A DNA stretch of 64,000 bases, taken from the NCBI RefSeq assembly GCF_964340395.1, contig NC_135555.1:18379115-18443114 (forward strand), in the 5' to 3' direction. The first letter of the stretch is position 1. Each line of letters opens with the position of its first letter. Under the pieces are notes generated by a model. It made no database searches and was not told the DNA's origin. It was given only the letters and a program-made list of their open reading frames with translations. Positions 1 through 11,029 of this stretch are shown piece after piece. A program made the position numbers and the translations under genes. Source of the stretch: Glandiceps talaboti (lineage: Eukaryota > Hemichordata > Enteropneusta > Spengelidae).

Positions 1-360
1 TATTTCCAAATCATAATACATTTTTATATCAATTTATATTTATTTTATTACATGTATGATATTTTCAAGGCATTTTGATATGCTCTCATGTGATAGTTAA
101 GTGTAATATTTATGTAATGTATTAATATATACTATTTTCAAGGTATGTTGATATTTTTACGTGATTCTTAACTGTAATATTTCTAATAATCATAATAAAA
201 ATTTTAATTAGTTTATAATATTTATCTAATGAAAGTGTAATATTTCACGGCATTTTGATGGCTTTTGACATGATTGTTGACTGTAATATTGCCATCAAAA
301 ATCAGAATAAACTTTTGTTACATTTTATAATATTTCTTACTGTATAATTTTATGAAGAAT
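1..360. repeat. Degenerate AT-rich tandem repeat at left edge
   Basis: Three diverged copies share the order 'ttcaaggcattttgat', then 'atgtgat..tta', then 'gtgtaatatt'. They start near 58, 132 and 238, so the spacing is irregular (about 74 and 106 bp). The array runs off the left edge, so its full size is unknown. No coding potential was seen. Confidence 0.5.
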
Positions 361-504
361 AATGTGACACATCTCATTTTTGAAAGACATGACTTCTCCC
401 TACAAATAACAGACATCTCTGATCAACATTGCACCAAGTCTGTCTATGGCACTGTTCTGTAACTATGATAGCGCTTACTTATACTCAGCAGAAGTGAGAA
501 CTAA

Positions 505-955
505 TGATGTCATAGATCGGCGATGTATGCGAGAGCTATCGCAGCTCAGATCAGCAACATAGGTGATAGCTATCGCAGCACAGATCAGCAACATAGGTGA
601 TAGCTATCGCAGCTCAGATCAGCAACATAGGTGATAGCTATCGCAGCTCAGATCAGCAACATAGGTGAGCGCTATTGTAGCACAGATCAGTAACATAGGT
701 GAGCGCTATCGCAGCTCAGATCAGCAACATAGGTGATATCTATCATAGCACAGATCAGCAACATAGGTGATATCTATCGTAGCACAGATCAGCAACATAG
801 GTGAGCGTTATCGTAGCACAGATCAGTGATGTAAGTGAGACCTATCTGTAGCACAGATCAGTGATGTAAGTGAGAACTATTGTAGCAGAGATCAGTGATG
901 TAAGTGAGATCTACCATAGCACAGATCAGTGATGTGTGCAAGAGCTATCAGAGCC
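505..955. repeat. 34-bp minisatellite array
   Basis: About 13 head-to-tail units of 34 bp. The unit reads roughly 'agctatcgcagctcagatca' followed by 'gcaacataggtgat'. Early units are nearly identical and the last four are a diverged subtype ('gatcagtgatgtaagtgaga'). Many unit junctions create the perfect 10-bp palindrome GATAGCTATC or a relative. No open frame runs through the array. Confidence 0.9.
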
Positions 956-1529
956 ACAGTGCAATGATCATGTAGACAGGCACCAAAGAAAGAGAAAACA
1001 CTTTAAAATTCCAGCAAGTAATAGTGCAAATAAATCAGTGAAAATCAGGCAGCTTGTTCAAAGTCTAAATTTTATACATCACGGAGTACAGTCCACTGAT
1101 CATCATATCATTACAAATTGCTGATATCGTCCCTTACTTGATTAACTACCAAACACTAAATTTCCACCGTTTGTTCGAAATCGCTCTATCTTTCTTAGAA
1201 AGCGAAAGGAGACAGCTTCCTGGGTGTTCTGTTCACTGATTGTGGTTTCTCTCATATGTAAATTGTTTCCATATTGCACATTGTTTATTTCTTTTTTCTA
1301 CTTGTAAAGGTCTCATTGTTCCATATGGTCCTAATCACTACACTTGATTACTTTCACAGACTTCATTTCATGCTTACTGCAATCATTCACCACTCAACAA
1401 AGTACTCCCCCTCCCTCTCTATGAAAGACTGGAAAGTACACTTTTCTGTGCACATCACTTCTCACATCCTCCCATATGTTCTGTTGTTTTCTAACACACA
1501 GTCTAGCGCCATACCATGTCTACATCACT

Positions 1530-1612
1530 GAGCTGTGTCTGTGATAGCTTTCACCTACATTCATGAGTGCTAAGGCAACAGCTATCATAGACACAGATGA
1601 ATGATGTAGACA
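1530..1612. repeat. Detached inverted pair of the 34-bp unit
   Basis: Two diverged copies of the upstream 34-bp unit lie head to head. The first is in reverse orientation ('gtctgtgatagctttcacct'), the second forward ('gctatcatagacacagatga'). The gap is about 30 bp. This suggests an inversion or foldback at an older edge of the minisatellite. Confidence 0.55.
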
Positions 1613-1619
1613 GGTTAAC

Positions 1620-3180
1620 AGTTGTAGTCTGAAGGTCAAAAAATAACTGTTACAAAGATTTTTGTACCTTTGATGTTGCCAGGCTACTCTCTTTAAATTA
1701 ACAATAGGAATGTGAAAAGTATAAGTTTATTGTTATTATAACAATTACTATTATTATCATTATAACTATTTATCTATTTTTGTTGGGGAGGGGTCAAACA
1801 TTGGTGTTTCAATCATGTGACATGACATTTATTACACATCCTCAGACAACTTCTAATGCAAAAGAAACAATGGGGATGTAGAAGTAGTCAAGTTGAAATG
1901 TGGATTATCAGTTGAGAATAAACAATTACAGTCATTAAAATCATCAAGTCCATTTGTAATGTTTTCATTAGAACTTTAAGAAGGCTGTTTTTTTACTGCA
2001 CTGTGAAAAAATAGCAATGCTTATCAGCAGTGTTCATTGTGATTGGGTAAAGGATTCTGTTGTATTCATTGTGTCTCAGTTATTGCTAGTCTAGAGTTGA
2101 ACTATGTCTATTTGTGCGTCAAAAACATACCCGGTAATTGTCCATGAGTGAAACATCAAGCCGACTTCATTTTAGCTATAAAGTCTAGTCTGTACTAGTT
2201 AGATTAAATTTCAAAGTTTGTGGTTTTACTAGTTGGACAAGAGCATTTTTACTACTGAACACACATCAAGATTGTGATTGACGATACAGTTTTATTTAAG
2301 TTCATTTGAAGTATTTGAAACTTCCCTCAATAACAATCATGCTGTATTCAGCAGTAAAGATTAGTAAATATTAGTTATATATCAAGTAAAACGAACAACC
2401 TTAACTTACAAAATGATCAACTTTGATTGTAAATGTATGTGTTATATAAATTATAGTATTCTGGCAAATGCTAGTGCCTGCTTTGCAGGGCTGAATACCA
2501 ATCTTAGAAATAATTTTGCTAACGTCCTTCTCTGCAAACAATATTTACTGTTGGACAATTGCAGGAAGATTCTTAAACTTTTTGTCGACAAAAAACCCCA
2601 AATATTTTAAAAGATCATCATTAGTGTCAACATATGTGGCATCAATAAATTCGCACAGACAATTTCTAACTCTAGTAAAAAGTAAATTAGTTACCACAAA
2701 CATTTGTCAAAATGTATCAATTTTCAGACAAGGGTGATCCCAGTCAAATCTATCAAATCTAAGTCTGTTTGACATTATTCGAGTAAAAACCTGAGTTGAG
2801 CAATTTCACTGAGATTGGTTTTCTCCTCTGCTGACTACAGAGGATAACAATTTTCTACAAAAACTTACAAGACATAACAACATTATTTTCTGTAATATGT
2901 TTCGTTAGTCAGTCGGAAAATGTTCCTTACATACGAGCCTTGTTTTCAAAATTACAGTTATTTGCGAAAAAATGAGAACTTTGATGAAAAATTTTGATAA
3001 TGGATCTAATCACATTACATTCCAGTATAAATATTCAGTGAACCAGAACACACTTGTTGGTAATATTGGTAGTGACTATTACTCTATTCTATGCCACTCA
3101 TACTTCTATCAAATTGTATCTAATTAGTATTGACAGCTGGGTTTATATGAAATGTATGAACTACTCACCTTATACGCTGA
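1620..3180. other. AT-rich non-coding stretch, no gene seen
   Basis: Open frames here are all under about 75 codons with compositions typical of AT-rich noise. No splice-bounded protein-like block, repeat array or transposon end stood out. Confidence 0.5.
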
Positions 3181-3189
3181 TTTTGTTTA

Positions 3190-3950
3190 GAGCAATTAAA
3201 TATCTAAGTTTCCCATTTATTTTACCAGGGTCCTCACCCAAATTATATCAGTGATTTGCACGGAGCAGTAAATGCATAGCAGCAGAGCTATAAATTACCT
3301 TGTTCCCCACTTGTATATTGGCATACAATATATCTAGTTCCTCGGTTATTTTACACATGTACCAGGGTCCTTACCTAATATTATTATGGTACAATGTCGG
3401 TGTTTTTGTTGGGGGGGGGGGGGGGGGGTCAGTAAATATGTAGCCAATAACTAGCATCTGGTTTTCCACTTATCTAGTATAGCTAGTTCCCAAGTTTAAT
3501 TTATTGGTATAAAATATATCTAGTTTCCCAGTTATTCACTGGATATACCGGGTTCCCAAGTTATTCATAAGTATAAAATGTACCAAGTTTTCAAGTTATT
3601 CACCAGTGTAAAATATACCTAGTTCCAAAGTTATTCATAAGTATAAAATGTACCAAGTTTCCAAGTTACTCATCAGTGCAAAATATACCTATTTCCCTAG
3701 TTATTTACCAGGGTGCCTATAAATATTGTAAGGTAAAATTATACAGTGTAAGTACAATGTCAGAGCCTTTGTTTAATAAGGATGGCAAAGAGATGAAAAA
3801 AAAAACTACTTATCAAAGTTTCAAAGGTATTTTACCGAGGTTCACCATAAAAGTCATCAAATATCAGTGTCTTTGTCGACGGATGTTTTTTACAGCAGGT
3901 ATACCCATTACCTAAGATCCCTAGGTATTTTATCAGGAATCCCCACCAAA
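3190..3950. repeat. Degenerate ~35-bp tandem repeat with poly-G tract
   Basis: The phrase 'agttattcataagtataaaa' followed by 'tgtaccaagtttcca' recurs in diverged form, with a ~35-bp period clearest between 3500 and 3720 and two alternating subtypes. A run of about 19 G interrupts the array at 3409-3428. Flanks (3190-3300 and 3830-3950) keep only traces of the motif. Confidence 0.6.
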
Positions 3951-5640
3951 TTTCAATAGTAGCATGCCTATTTATCTAATACATATATACAAATTTGTCT
4001 GTTGAAAAAAAAACCCCCAGCATGCTGAAGGCGAACTCATTTTGATGCAGACTAATTTTTAGCTAATTTATAGGGTATTGTGTGAATAGTAAAATGTCAC
4101 AAACATATTTTCCTTTTATCAAAGGAACATAATGGCCATATGGAAGGAAAGTTATCAAAACAAATTCACAGGCACTTTATAGGCACTCTAGTCCTAAACA
4201 AATTTTGAATACAATATCCCTTTAACTATGTATAGCAATATGTTACAATTTCGTTGGATAAAAGTGTTGCATTACAATCATTTTATTACCCGAAAATCAT
4301 TATTTTTGTGATTAATTTTGAACCAAATGTACATACGATATTCTAAAAGAACTTTAAAAAACATCTTCAAAATATTATTCAAGAAAATTTTCTTTTTTTT
4401 TCAAAAAATAAAAATTTCTGATTTCTAAATTAAGTCTTTAATATTCAACTCGTAGCTAATGAATAAATTACTTGTGCGTACACCAACGTAATGGTGCAGG
4501 CATAGAAAAAAAAATCAATTTTATTTGTCCATAGGTCAGGGGTGAATCGAGTACAAAAACCCTAAGGAAATGTTAGCTTGAGGAAAACATATCATAAAGC
4601 ATGCTAGAAATGTCATCCGTGTTTCCAAGTAACATTTGAGTATACATATTTCAGTGTTATGGCATCTCAAATTTCAATAATTTGCTGGAGTCCACTTTCA
4701 TCAACCATCAATTCAGCATGATTCCTATTCCAACATCTCAGCTGAGTTAATATAATATTAACAGCAAAATTCTAGTGTTGACCTTCTGATTACTTTCCTT
4801 ACCAAGTATAACATTACATTTGCAGTGCGCTATTATTTACTTTTACTCCCACAATTTCCATTTGGGAAATTAATTCTCAAATGGTATGTAGTACATACGT
4901 CTAGTGTTTTTTTTTTTTACGACTAGCATTATGACGTGGTATTACTTTACAGAATGGAACGGTCATTGTAATGCTAATTTTTTGGGCTGAATTAGCAATT
5001 AGAGTTTATTTTCTGTCTCAGTCTAGTTAAGTTAAATCCAATAATTTATTTTTTAGATTCCTTCACCAAATCAATGTTTACAGAATTATGTACCCAAACT
5101 TGTGTTGAATTCAAAATCCAGTTTGTATGCAAGCCAGAAACATTATTTTAAGATTTTGATATGAGAATGAATAATAAATCGACTATGTGTAGAACTTCTA
5201 TAGTATCAAATGAAAATTTCTACTCACGGAATCAAAATTTTTTTGAGAAGCAAATCCCAAATTTTTGCCGACAATCTCGTCAGCATTATCAGGAGTGTAC
5301 GGCAATGGATAATTGTCATGTTTCTCAGAGTAAACATGTAAAATGAGCTAGAGTGATATTTCTTCTGGAAACAAAATTTTCATTGATTTACATATCTTGC
5401 ATTGAATTTGCACTTCAATGTTTCCCCTCGGAATACTACGATGTTTGATACTTTTTTTTTAGAAAAGATAAACTTGTGCTGAATGCACAACTCAAATTGT
5501 CATATTTTCTTTCCGTAAAACCAGAAAAAGTTGTGACTTTTAACAAGTTTGCACAACATTGATATGTCATTTTTATGTTCCTGTCTGCTTACTTACTTTA
5601 AATTCCTACTATGGCAATCAAGGTCTCAGTTTTATACTAG
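3951..5640. other. AT-rich non-coding stretch, no gene seen
   Basis: Mostly A/T-rich sequence with short homopolymers. A segment near 5200-5230 ('atcaaatgaaaatttctact') recurs with changes near 25655 and, on the other strand, near 26500, so an old dispersed repeat is likely. I cannot set its limits. Confidence 0.4.
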
Positions 5641-5868
5641 GATAGAAACAAACTAAAACTATTGTTGTTCAATGTGGTAGATTATGCAACTTCACAAGTG
5701 GAAGATAGCAGTTTAAAAGCAGTTTAATTATTTTTCATTACTTTGTTTTCTGTCATGAAAATGAAATGAATTAATCAAAACTGCTTCTAAACTGCTATCC
5801 TCCACTTGTGTAGTTGAGTAATCTACCACATTGAACAACAATAGTGTTAAGTTTGTTTTACTTCTATC
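5641..5868. mobile_element. Short foldback (MITE-like) element, 228 bp
   Basis: The two ends are long imperfect inverted repeats: 5641-5739 matches the reverse complement of 5764-5868, including the shared run 'attgttgttcaatgtggtag'. The spacer is about 25 bp and there is no coding capacity, as expected for a non-autonomous hairpin element. The outermost bases read 'gatagaa'. No clear target duplication was found. The end sequence 'actaaaactatt' recurs at 10382, marking a related element. Confidence 0.8.
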
Positions 5869-6071
5869 TTTTTTTTTTCCGAAAGAGAAAATGAAGCAAT
5901 GTTGACAGTTTTATAACTTGTTTGAATGAAATTTTCAGCTGATATTTAAGTCTGCTATAAGATGTAGAATTCATAGTACTGGCGATGATGTACAAATGAT
6001 ACAAATAGTTGACAGCTATGCAACTAGCAGCATACGACTTGTTAATTAGTAATTTTTATCTAGCGTCTGTT

Positions 6072-6131
6072 AAACCCCAACATTTGAATCCCATGGCCAT
6101 GGATTAAGTCTATCTTACCAGTGGAGTATTA
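6072..6131 (+). repeat. Left ~60-bp direct repeat flanking the 52-bp array
   Basis: The segment containing 'catttgaatcccatggccat' and ending in 'ccagtggagta' reappears at 6635-6692 with small changes. The two copies bracket the 52-bp minisatellite, so the array sits inside a duplicated or repeated context. Confidence 0.7.
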
Positions 6132-6187
6132 GTCATTACTCTTTACTTTATCAAGTTTATTTTTTATCTTAACTGTTATTAATTAAT

Positions 6188-6622
6188 CTTCTTTCTCCCT
6201 AGGGAGTATTTGTTCATACACAACTAAATACAAGTTGGTCCTCTTTCTCCCTAGGGGGGGGGGGGGGGGGGGGGTATTTGTTCGTACAAAACTAAATACA
6301 AGTTGGTCCTCTTTCTCCCTAGGGGGGTATTTGTTCATACACAACTAAATACAAGTTGGTCCTCTTTCTCCCTAGGGGGCATTTGTTTGTACACAACTAA
6401 GTACAAGTTGGTCCTCTTTCTCCCTAGGGTGTATTTGTTTGTACACAACTAAGTACAAGTTGGTCCTCTTTCTCCCTAGGGGGCATTTGTTTGTACACAA
6501 CTAAGTACAAGTTGGTCCTCTTTCTCCCTAGGGGGTATTTGTTCGTACACAACTAAGTACAAGTTGGTCCTCTTTCTCCCTAGGGGGTATTTATTTGTAC
6601 ACAACTAAAGAACAAGTTGGGA
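6188..6622 (+). repeat. 52-bp minisatellite array
   Basis: Seven to eight head-to-tail units of 52 bp begin 'tcctctttctccctaggggg' and continue through 'tatttgttcgtacacaac' and 'taagtacaagttgg'. The second unit has an expanded run of about 19 G. The last unit ends in 'gttgggagaaac', complementary to the 'tttctccc' unit start, so the founding unit probably had inverted ends. A solitary unit in opposite orientation lies at 44021-44086. Confidence 0.9.
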
Positions 6623-6634
6623 GAAACAAGATTA

Positions 6635-6692
6635 AACTCTAACATTTGAATCCCATGGTCTTGGATTACCACTATATCTAATCAGTGGAGTA
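6635..6692 (+). repeat. Right ~60-bp direct repeat flanking the 52-bp array
   Basis: Partner of 6072-6131, sharing 'catttgaatcccatgg' and 'cagtggagta'. Confidence 0.7.
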
Positions 6693-6731
6693 GATAAGAT
6701 ACAATCCTACAAACTTTTCATTCATAGCTGT

Positions 6732-6740
6732 GTCAGACAA
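6732..6740 (+). repeat. Target-site duplication, left copy
   Basis: GTCAGACAA immediately precedes the left terminus ACGATGCTGAAG. It is identical to 8418-8426. Confidence 0.85.
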
Positions 6741-6971
6741 ACGATGCTGAAGTTGTCTGCAAAAACGAATTGAAAAACACATTCAAAAACGTAATCGTAA
6801 ACGTATTCGGGTAACTGACCGCAACTGACCTTTTTCAGTTCAAATTTCGAAAACAACTTTTAAATCGTAAATTTTAATAAACAGTATTGTACTTTTATCG
6901 TAATGACTATGACTAAATCATTTTAATAATGTAGACAATTCACTAAAAGATGATTCCTTTAATGAGTTATT

Positions 6972-7503
6972 ATGAAAGCAATTTATTTTTTCATTGATTG
7001 GAGGAAAGATCATAAACACACAAACATTTGTCCTGTCGACATTCGTCGTCGTGTGTTGAATTTGTTTACATGATGGAAACGTTGTTTAAAAAGGAATTAG
7101 TCTCGAAAGAAGTGAAAAAATGAAAGTGAAAGCGTTAGATAAATATCTTGATGAGCATTGATTACCAAAACACAGAAAATTAAAAAGAGAAAAAGTAGAC
7201 ATAATATCGACTCACATAATAGGAACACCAGAATTTAGATCTAAAAAAATGACTGCAAATGAAATTAAAACTAATATCATGGGTATGAGTGAAACAGATA
7301 GTTGTGACTCTGAGACTGAAAGTGACACTTCTGTGATGCATGTTCTAGGCAGTGATGGGGGCAATTGTGATACTGATAGCTCAGAAAATTCATGTACTGA
7401 TGATAACACTGATAGTGATTGTGATGTAACAAGTCTTGCACATCCTCAGGGACAAGTTACTTTGAGAAGTGCCAGAATTGCAGATCGATTGATATTACAT
7501 TAA
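6972..7503 (+). pseudogene. Broken transposon-borne ORF with SAP-like and acidic segments
   Basis: An ATG at 6972, inside the left inverted repeat, opens a frame (MKAIYFFIDWRKDHKHTN...) that is also open, past the insertion point, in the right arm on the other strand. In the left copy an 11-bp insertion near 7050 shifts the frame. A second shift at an A-run (7114-7120) moves it to the frame of the ATG at 7120. An in-frame TGA lies at 7159-7161, and the frame then runs to TAA after 7503. The segment around the TGA, KVKALDKYLDEH then LPKHRKLKREK and a hydrophobic helix, resembles the two-helix SAP DNA-binding fold in pattern only. A Ser/Asp/Glu-rich stretch follows (7290-7430), then a basic TLRSARIADR end. 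Function unknown; the protein is certainly not made intact. Confidence 0.6.
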
Positions 7504-7594
7504 ATAATCGTTATTTTTTTCCATGACCCCGCCTAAAGAAATTGTGAATTTTTTTTTAGCCACCCTCTAATTTTTCCTGTGAAAAATTCAGTGA

Positions 7595-7641
7595 TGCCCC
7601 CCCCCCCCCCCCCGAAAATCCTCCGGGACCCCCCCCCCCCG
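7595..7641. repeat. Paired poly-C tracts
   Basis: Two runs of 12 or more C lie about 15 bp apart, separated by 'gaaaatcctccggga', inside the transposon. Length errors in assembly are likely here. Confidence 0.9.
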
Positions 7642-7663
7642 GAAGTAAAATATGGCCACTCCC

Positions 7664-7670
<7 letters not shown>

Positions 7671-7694
<24 letters not shown>

Positions 7695-7720
7695 CATACA
7701 TACATACATACATACATACA
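7671..7720. repeat. (CATA)n microsatellite
   Basis: About 12 perfect CATA/TACA repeats inside the long-inverted-repeat transposon. Short open frames here are low-complexity products of the repeat. Confidence 0.95.
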
Positions 7721-8417
7721 TCCATGTGACATTGCAATCTTTTCCTTGTGTCTTGTGTATGATTCATATTTATTTGCGACAAAAATATTAATTGTTGGAA
7801 AAAGTTGCCAGAGATGTTACAAAAGAATACGTAAAAATCCTAGTATATACTGAGGTACAAAGACTTCGCTACTTCAGATCTCATCAGACGCACTGAAAGC
7901 TATCATCAGTCCATTGACGAATACGTGACGGAGCGCTGATCGCATATTCCAGAGCTAAAGTTGTACTAACTTACGACCTATGTACATATACGATTCCTAA
8001 CCTTCCAACGTGGGGCCGTCTCAGACCACTAAAAAGAGGTCTGAGGGGTCGGTAAACTTCTTTTGTTACTAATTCCTTTTTAAACAACGTTTCCATCATG
8101 TAAACAAATTCACGAATGTCGACAGGACAAATGTTTGTGTGTTTATGATCTTTCCTCCAATCAATGAAAAAATAACTCGCTTTCATAATAACTCATAAAA
8201 GGAATAATCTTTTAGTGAATTGTCTACATTATTAAAATGATGTAGTCACAGTCATTACGATTAAAGTACAATACTGTTTATTAACATTCACGATTTAAAA
8301 GTTGTTTTCGAAATTTGAACTGAAAAAGGTCAGTTGCGGTCAGTTACCCGAATACGTTTACGATTACGTTTTTGAATGTGATTTTCAATTCGTTTTTGCA
8401 GACAACTTCAGCATCGT

Positions 8418-8426
8418 GTCAGACAA
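8418..8426 (+). repeat. Target-site duplication, right copy
   Basis: GTCAGACAA immediately follows the right terminus CTTCAGCATCGT. It matches 6732-6740 at 9 of 9 bases. Confidence 0.85.
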
Positions 8427-8439
8427 CTGTTTCACACCA

Positions 8440-9185
8440 TTGTTATATCTCACATTGGCCTTTAAACACATCAATTATATCAAATTCAAACGTTCACAAT
8501 CAATAACAATTCGTTCTCAAGTAAAGTCTACTTGTACTGTCGATGTCAAATGCCTTTTTTTTTGCATCACAATTGCAAACATGTGTACAGTACTATAAGA
8601 ACTGTTATTTTCACCAGATTTCCCTTTATTCTGATACTGGTGACTACATTCACATGCCGTTTTTTTTTTCTCATCAAAGAGTTCAAACGTGTACACAATA
8701 AAAAGTGGTGATCCTCCATACGGGGTGGTGTCATCTGAGTCTCGTCACACTTAAAGCAGCTTAAATGACACAATATCATCAGGCAGCGCAAAGTGAAATA
8801 ACACTTTTATTTACTCTAGGCAGGACAACAGATTGCATGGGATCAAACTAAACTATTTAAGCCAGTGAGGAACAACTCACACACACAGAGTAAACGCAAT
8901 CATCAGCTTATTAGTTTAAACCAACATCTGTGATATTACTAATTTTGAGGATACAATCAAAGTATCATGTGACACGCACATAGCAGACTTCTTTTCATAT
9001 TTTGTCTGCAGTAATAGTTAACATCTCTATTCTAATTTTTAAAGTACAATGTTATATCACTTAAGTTTTGTTTATCGGAATAACTCAAAGAAATCCGATT
9101 TCACAGTAACATTTATCTGTGGTCATGATTTGGATATTTTGTCTGTATTTTTCTCATTGTATGACAATTAATCGAAATATAAAGT
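8440..9185. other. Non-coding stretch, no certain gene
   Basis: A minus-strand block at 8690-8800 is open for about 35 codons with several Cys and charged residues, but it lacks a donor site. I do not call it a gene. Confidence 0.4.
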
Positions 9186-9189
9186 ATTG

Positions 9190-9500
9190 CGTGTCTCCAA
9201 TAACCCGACCGACCCTAGTTTTAGCCGCCGACCCTAAACATTTTTTTTGAAACATTTAAAACAAAAAGATAAGAAATTCTCTGTCTTCTTGACCTTCATG
9301 CAGTGTCTGTTTTCTTTTCCCAGTGATGTCTGTACATATTTCATTAACTTGAACTATCACAGAAAGGGTATTCTGACTCATATTTTGTTTGTTTTTGGGT
9401 TGAAACAATATTTCTCAAAAAAAAAAAATTAAAAAAATACAATAAGATAAAATAAAATCCCGACCTACCTACCCTATTTTCTGTTATCAGACACACACAA
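9190..9500 (+). mobile_element. Family A element, diverged copy 1
   Basis: It begins with 'aataacccgaccgaccctag' and 'gccgaccctaaac', matching the start of better copies at 23035, 45885 and 62760. It ends with 'gacctacctaccctatttt', matching their far end. The middle is strongly diverged. It forms an inverted pair with the copy at 9605-9990. Confidence 0.6.
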
Positions 9501-9604
9501 CTTTTTTTTCCTTCACCTTATGGGTCAATCACAGTGTACTGTAGAAACCAAGCTCTCAGCTTAATAGGGGAAAATAAAAAAAATGTTTGTTTCTGATAAC
9601 ATGA

Positions 9605-9990
9605 CTTCAGAAAATAGGGTAGGTAGGTCGTGATTTTTAATATATTTTACATTTTATTTTGACCCAAAGACAAGATACCCAGCTAGTAACAATGCTTCCA
9701 TAACAGTTAATGAGGTGTAAAAGAAGTAAATGAAGACAATTTTGTGATTCAGAAGTAGACAAACACAATATACAGACTGTGCTGTTATAGGCTGAAATGA
9801 CATCGTTTCTCTCTGGATTGTGATTTTTTTAAAAAATAACAAAAGATACTTTGGCCAGAAAATCTACAGGGAACTAGAAGTAAATTGTCATAATTTTACC
9901 TTTTTTAATGTCAAAAAAGGTTAGGGTCAGTAGCTTAAACTAGGGTCAGTTGGGTTATCAGGAACACATTATTCTTTTTATTTGGCCTTA
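9605..9990 (-). mobile_element. Family A element, diverged copy 2 (inverted partner)
   Basis: Reverse orientation. It starts at 'aaaatagggtaggtaggtcg' and ends at 'agggtcagttgggttatcag', followed by the terminal 'tttggcctta'. Together with copy 1 it makes a large imperfect hairpin around 9500-9605. Confidence 0.6.
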
Positions 9991-9993
9991 CTA

Positions 9994-10368
9994 ATATTAG
10001 GTATATAAAAAAAATTGTGTGGTTCTGATTGCATTAAATTTTAAAATAGGTGGGGTAGGAAGATTTTTTAGAATTATTTTATTTTATTTTATTTTTCATG
10101 TGAGAGTGTCTAGTACAGGTTTTCCATTGTTTTCCAAGTGGTCTCTGTGTTGTTTATTTCTTCCTATCAGATGTACAGCCATTACAGTTTGGAAGAATAG
10201 TTTCATATTGATTTGTTTTTAAGTTAATGTCAGTTTCCACATGCAAGACTTCGCATTTTTATTATTATTATTTTTCTCGAATACGTAAAAAAATGTTTAG
10301 GGTCTGTGTGAAAAACTAGGTGGGTTCAGGTAACCAGAACCAATTAACTTTTTTCATTTGGCCTTGTT
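9994..10368 (-). mobile_element. Family A element, near full-length copy 3
   Basis: The ends carry the family's inverted repeats: 'attaggtatataaaaaaaat' on the left and 'cttttttcatttggcctt' on the right. It contains the diagnostic internal phrase 'acagccattacagtttggaa' in reverse orientation. No coding capacity; about 375 bp; MITE-like. Confidence 0.75.
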
Positions 10369-10380
10369 CAGAGAGTCACA

Positions 10381-10760
10381 GACTAAAACTATTATTGCTC
10401 AATATGGTAAATTATGCAAGTGGCCACTCGTGGGTCACAGCAGTGTCTCTGCTGTGGAAGATATAATCACACAGTAACCAAGATAATGTAAACATTGGAA
10501 GTCACCAAAAATGTACACGGCAAGTTCATGGATACATTAACATCTGATGACTAATACATGAGATCATTATCACAATGACATCATCACTACCATATATGCA
10601 TATGTCAACATTATATAAATGAAGTTATATAGTTGCAATAGTACAACACAACGTCCTGAGCCTCACTGAATATAAGTTATCAGAAATGCCACTGTACAGT
10701 GAGTTCAATTTCCAATCAATAACTTATATCAACATGTTGCAACCATAGTTTTAGTTTAGG
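10381..10760. mobile_element. Longer relative of the 5641 foldback element
   Basis: The left end 'actaaaactattattgctca' and right end 'ttgcaaccatagttttagtt' are inverted versions of the tips of the 5641-5868 element. The interior is different and longer, without inverted arms. Probably a related non-autonomous element with a different cargo. Confidence 0.5.
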
Positions 10761-11029
10761 TAGCTGAAATCTCGGTTTCCGCCGTTGTATGTCGTAATTT
10801 ATTAAAAACAATAAAACCTCACTGTCAACACCATCAATATTTTTATTCTGACTGCAGTTACAAGCTACAAGGGTCATGACATACTTACACATAAATTTTC
10901 TCAGTCAGTTGAAAAATAAAACAAAACTTTTGTGTCACAGCTGAGATTTTGGGGTCATGAGAAAAGACCCCCCTCAAAAAAAATGCATCCAAATACACAT
11001 CATAATAGGAAATATGATACTGTTATTGT

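Larger units (their letters stand above)
6741..8417. mobile_element. Non-autonomous DNA transposon with long T IRs and 9-bp TSD (MULE-like)
   Basis: The element is 1,677 bp long. Its termini are ACGATGCTGAAG and the exact complement CTTCAGCATCGT. The left terminal inverted repeat is 6741-7101 and the right is 8068-8417; they are highly similar apart from point changes and an 11-bp insertion in the left arm near 7050. The 9-bp sequence GTCAGACAA stands directly before (6732-6740) and directly after (8418-8426), an exact target-site duplication. Long inverted repeats with a 9-bp duplication are typical of the Mutator (MULE) superfamily, but no transposase domain is present, so that assignment is inference. 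The interior holds a broken reading frame, two poly-C runs and a (CATA)n tract. Arm similarity implies fairly recent origin or gene conversion. Confidence 0.85.
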
